Assembly: GCA_958450325.1 (NCBI GenBank)
Contig: OY288251.1
Location: 12,418,001-12,482,000 of the forward strand
From: Agrostemma githago
Lineage: Eukaryota > Streptophyta > Magnoliopsida > Caryophyllales > Caryophyllaceae
Direction: 5' to 3'
DNA length: 64,000 nt
The notes under the pieces were generated by a model. It saw only the letters and a program-made list of their open reading frames with translations, was not told the DNA's origin and made no database searches. The position numbers and the translations under genes are program-made. Positions 59,810-64,000 of the stretch are shown here, one piece after another; the first letter of the stretch is position 1, and every line of letters starts with the position of its first letter.

Positions 59810-61787
59810 TCAAAGTAAATTCGGATAAGCAAAAAATTAAGTAAACATTGAGGTTTAGAATTTACCTGTGAGGTTGGGACACAAATTGAAAAGTTGTGAT
59901 TTTGTTCTACGGAATCTATCTTATTTAGTTTGAGTAATCAAGGTAATCCTAAACATAATAGATAGATGATTAGATTGTTCTGTGGATCGAGTAATTCCCC
60001 AAAACACATCTTCTTTGATGAATCATCCCGGCCTTATGTGATACGATCGAAATATGAAAGAAAATGGAAACTGGATATGCAACTGTTCTCAATATAAAAT
60101 TGGATAGGTTGTTAGATAGAACTGAATGGTTCATCTAGGCTCTAAAAGATGAGTACAACTCAAAATTCATTACATAAAATTTCTTGATGGATCTCTAATT
60201 AGTTACCTAATGTTCTTATATACGCTAAATGCCTTGGAGAATAAGAAATAAAGACAAAATTACGAAACTACCCTTCACAGATATTTCGGTGTGTATCATT
60301 ATGTCCTACAAATGACAAACATATTTTATTCAATGATGTAGTCTAAACTTGAATCATGTAGCGTGCATTATACTAACATACAGAGTACATTAAGAGAAGG
60401 TGGCGTATACATGTGTGCAACCAAAAACTTAAGAGGAAATACTAATAATAATCCAATTGAACCAATTTTAAGAGGAAAAATACTCATATAATCTCACATT
60501 TTAAAAAGAATGGTGGCGGTTTTGAGTCAAGCTTGACTGTTTGGAACAACGTTTGCCGGAGCCGTGATTCGAGGAAAAAAAACGTCGTGGGTTGTTTGTT
60601 GTAGAAGTCAGTTTGTGATTTAAGGCACTATAAATTGCTTCATTTTGTCCTTTCATCTTCTCCTTTAGCCGGTCAAACAAAGTCAATTTGCAAATAGAGG
60701 AAAGAAAGGGATTGTTGCCACATGTCACTCATTAGAGTGTTGCCACATGTCACCCATTAGAAGCTCATAAAAAACTTGTTGGAATGACTTTTTATGTTTA
60801 TATATAGATAGATAGATGTGACAAGTTCACAAACCCTTCTTTTAGTATGCATGTACAACAACAACAAACATTACACAATTAACCCAAGGAGGGTTGTTGT
60901 AAATGCCAGGATAAGGAAATGTCACTTGAGTATCGTAATTACACCTAGAAATGGATGATTAGCTCTCCATGATTAGTTACCCAAATACTAAAAATATTAG
61001 ATCTATATATGGTTCTTGAGGGAGAAAGGAACTAAAAACAAAAATAATTTATGTCAAAAATGTGACAGCCCCCTCGATACGTATTTAATAATCAAGTAAA
61101 ATGGTACTAGTGCCTTCTGTAAATTAAAATGAATGAGATGGATAATATAGATGGCATGTGATGCTTAAATGAGATGGCCTGATAAAACATGCACCAACAA
61201 TAATGAGCGAGAGTGGGCGTCGTCAATCTGCAATTGAACACGGACAAAAGATTGTAAATAACTGATCACTCCGCAATTGAATGAAAGACACGCCACGCGC
61301 AACCTACTCTTGATATTTGAAGCAGCCGCCTGCGTAATAAATCTGCCAACTTGCACTCCATTTTGAATATTACATTCAGTAAAATGAATCTTACATCAAG
61401 TTCTATGTAGCTTGCAATAAGTTCAGGTTGTTTCCAGCTCTAAGCATCATCCATCATCAGTCTAAAACATGCAGAAATAGGTCTCGAAAATGATCTTACA
61501 GCAATGGTAATGTAGAGCTCTTGCATCAACACACAACAGCCTGTACCACAATATACTGCAGCCCGACTTGCATTCATTAAAATCGTAACTTGCATGTTAA
61601 CGATCCATCTCAACCAAAACCTTAAGGTGATGGTTGAGGCCCGTTTATATTCTATTATTGCACTCCATCAAAACAAGCTGTACGTATTTGACTATAATGT
61701 ATTGAGTATTATGCATCTTAAATTCAAGTTCTGCAAAGGAAAACAACCATTCTACGACCCAAAACGCAGAAGATTACTGTTCAAACT
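59810..61787. other. Non-coding DNA
   Basis: No gene is supported. A 75-codon open frame at 60501-60728 (minus) has no recognisable motif and I do not call it. It includes a short TAGA microsatellite near 60800-60816. Confidence 0.4.
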
Positions 61788-61803
61788 CCATCTTGTATTC
61801 ACT

Positions 61804-62569
61804 TTTTTTTAGGTAAAAAATATTCTTAGGAGCAAAATTACATTACAACTCTGTGTTGCACCAGTCTAGTTGACAGTAATAATCTTATCTAGCCACACTT
61901 TGTCCTTAGGACTAATCTTTCCCTTCACACAGCCATTGAACCTTGTACTAAATTCAGTCTTTATAGTCTTCAAGATAGCCTCAGGTCTGATAGTAGTGAC
62001 CTCCATTCTGCTTTTATTTCTCTGCATCCAAACGTGATACATAGCAGCGTTAGTAGTTGCATTGATAACCCCACGTCTGAGTTTAGGCCCTCTTCTTCTC
62101 ATGCTCCAGTCTACAATGTCACTGGGAGGTAATTTGATGTGTAGCCAGTTGTTCAGCTGTTCAATCACCTTACTGCTGTATGTACGGGCAAACAGAAGAT
62201 GTTCTATGGTCTCAGTAGACTGACCACAGATACAGAAGGACTCTTCCTGTATGATATGCAGCCTGTAAAGTTTTGCCGTTGTGTTGATTGCATCATGTTG
62301 GAATAGCCACTTGATCATACGATGCTTAGGGTTTTGTTGTCTGAGCCAATTATACCCTCTTTGAACTGTGTAATCCTTGTCGAGAGCTTTTTACCATTCT
62401 TGGTTATCATAGGCTTCTTTCAAAAGATTTTAGCCTTACAGGCCTTCTTCTAAGTCCATGGAGCATCCGCAGGAGGTTCATATGTTAGCCAGGATGTGTT
62501 TTTTAGGTATTGTGTGAATCTGTTGTACCCATAGGGTGTCAACTTTCTTGTAAACCTACCAAACCCAAA
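61804..62569 (-). mobile_element. 5'-truncated LINE copy
   Basis: Flanked by a 16-bp target duplication with one mismatch: CCATCTTGTATTCACT (61788-61803) and CCATCTTGTATCCACT (62570-62585). The poly-T at 61803-61810 is the A-tail of a minus-strand insertion. Only 766 bp of the 3' end is present. Confidence 0.88.
61866..62430 (-). pseudogene. LINE reverse-transcriptase C-terminus (zf-RVT)
   Basis: An open frame of 150 codons at 62318-61866 reads IKWLFQHDAINTTAKL, CICGQSTETIEHLLFA (zf-RVT, but the last expected Cys is replaced), then AAMYHVWMQRNKSRME, and ends VWLDKIITVN. Upstream sequence to about 62430 has related but broken frames. It is homologous in layout to the copy at 38546-39490, but diverged, so it is a separate insertion. 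Confidence 0.85.
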
Positions 62570-62585
62570 CCATCTTGTATCCACT

Positions 62586-63640
62586 TAGTACTGTGCAGAC
62601 ACAACAGCCTGATACTCGCTATCAAAACAGCAGCGCATCAGGAATAATGTAGCCTGAATCGAGTAAGAAGCCTGATGTGTAATTCCATCACAAGACCTTG
62701 CATTCACTTGGTTCAACATTCAATTGCGTTGAGGACAGAGGACTGTATTGAGCTAGGATCAGCCCATGTGTTCGTCAGGTGGAATTTCATTCGAGTAAGT
62801 TGTATGTAACTAATACTTGAATATAAACTGAATATACCAGTTATTTGCATCAGGTCAACATGGATCAGCATCCAAAAGCCTGCGTTTTCATTGCTTAAAT
62901 ACAGTCTGATGTTCAGCTTGCATTCAGTTAACTACTTAAAACCGTAGCCTATACCCTTATAGAAATGTGTATATTCAAGCGTAACCTACTGCAAGACCTT
63001 GCGTTTGGACAATGATATGCCCATAAACTCACAAGAGGAAATGGGTTTTCGAGTTTCAGTAGAAATAAACCAAAACATAGACATTTGGATTATTATTTCC
63101 CCGAGCCCACTCACCTTATGTCCTTATGGAATTCTAATTTGAAAACAAGGGCCCCCACAAAAGACCCGCTCCAATTCATGAAAATCACTAAACGAGTCTC
63201 AAACTCGATAATTGCGAGTTATGACAAATCTGAAACATAACTAAAGAATGGTAATTCAACTTGATTCATTCCATCACAAGATGCATCTATATATTGATAA
63301 CTCCGTTATTAACCGTTTTCTATATGCCTTTTTACCTTCTCTTATCCCCATTTATATGCATATTGTGTGACATTAGACCTTATTGTTGCTTTTATTTCAA
63401 TAAATCTTGTCACTTGGATATTTGGTGTGTTTTTGCTAGTTATTGTTGGTGTGATAGCAAGGCAAAGTTGCTTTCTTTGTCTATTACACATCCCACTTCG
63501 GTGGGTTTTGAGGCTTTAGTCCTCTTTATAATACCCCTTGTATTATGGCCATTAGTTGTATGACTAATGGGCCTTTTTATGAAGAGTGGTGTTGTAATCA
63601 GAATGCATTAATACAGTCATTTAGAATGTTACCCTATTCA
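62586..63640. other. Non-coding DNA
   Basis: No gene recognised. Plus-strand frames at 63261-63563 are Cys/Leu-rich without motifs. Confidence 0.35.
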
Positions 63641-63811
63641 AAGGGGGCGTCCATTAATACAGGTGATTATGGATCTTTTATGAAGAGTGGTGTTGTTGGA
63701 CCTATTCAAACATGCACGCGCGCGCGTCTAGCACGAGCTCGGGTAGAGCACCAGCGGTGCAGGCTGTGCCAAACGGGGGCGTCCATTAATACGGGTGATT
63801 ATGGACCTTAA
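63569..63811. repeat. Direct repeats near the right edge
   Basis: GGGGGCGTCCATTAATAC followed by (A/G)GGTGATTATGGA occurs at about 63643 and 63775, and TTTTATGAAGAGTGGTGTTGT at about 63575 and 63675. Between the later copies is a (CG)n-like CGCGCGCGTC and a GC-rich stretch. It could be part of an LTR U3 or a promoter. Confidence 0.6.
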
Positions 63812-63847
63812 TTACGGACGTTTTTTGTGCTGCTGCACCCTCCCATC

Positions 63848-64000
63848 CCTTTAAATACAGAGCTAATCTACTCTTTACGAACAAAAAAACATACTTCTAC
63901 ACCCTTCTTCTTTTCATTCTTCCTTCTTCTTTTTCTTGGGTTTTGTTAATTGCTGTTCCAAAGTTCTCACACTTGAGTGGTCGAGTTTGAGGGTTGCAGT
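63848..64000 (+). promoter_or_regulatory. Possible promoter and leader at the window edge
   Basis: CCTTTAAATACAG (about 63848-63860) resembles a TATA box. It is followed by a pyrimidine-rich leader (CTTCTTCTTTT near 63905) without a clear start codon before the window ends. It may serve a host gene or a retroelement further right. Confidence 0.3.

Noticed and set aside
60501..60728. 75-codon minus-strand frame as a possible host gene
   Set aside because: No recognisable domain, no splice or promoter context and no neighbouring gene parts.

Overview
This is a window of plant nuclear DNA, almost certainly from a eudicot. It is AT-rich and is built nearly entirely from transposable elements of plant lineages: CACTA, Athila, chromovirus, Copia, Tat/Ogre-like, LINE, hAT and Stowaway. 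They surround one wrecked immune-receptor gene. No intact host gene, tRNA, rRNA or CRISPR is visible. The recurrent short motif TACTCCGTA hints at Caryophyllales, but that is a weak impression.

Layout. (1) 1-8874: right part of a CACTA (En/Spm) transposon on the minus strand, with a broken TNPD-type transposase, part of the usual second gene, and the terminal CACTACAAGAAA end at 8861-8874. (2) 8875-16630: AT-rich DNA with one short Copia-type LTR and a decayed 2.9 kb Copia element. (3) 16631-35912: a complete 13 kb Athila-type Gypsy element on the minus strand (two 1386-bp LTRs, TSD GATTT). A 6.2 kb Copia element (28587-34812, TSD TAGGT) is nested in its 5' LTR. (4) 35913-40870: unique-looking DNA, a GC-rich minisatellite and two LINE 3' ends. 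(5) about 40880-43300: a Tat/Ogre-like solo LTR. (6) 43301-52699: an FLS2-like LRR receptor kinase pseudogene (minus strand), cut off in its kinase domain at the solo LTR and split by a young chromovirus (44099-49758, TSD GTAGA) and a hAT-like non-autonomous element (51707-52383, 8-bp TSD). (7) 52700-54350: two Stowaway MITEs and a LINE scrap. (8) 54351-59804: a large non-autonomous Athila-like element (TSD ACTAC) with its own 244-codon ORF and no gag-pol. (9) 59805-64000: unremarkable DNA with another 5'-truncated LINE and a repeat-bearing region near the right edge.

The features most worth a second look are clusters of short palindromes (CACTCGATCGAGTG and variants) that sit in both LTRs, between pol and the env-like gene, and inside the gag-pol frame of the Athila element. 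A different palindrome (core AGTCGGTCGACT) occupies the matching LTR position in its non-autonomous relative. Also notable are recently inserted elements whose coding regions are dead, which implies mobilisation in trans, and the layered destruction of the FLS2-like receptor. All family names come from motifs read by eye; no database search was possible.
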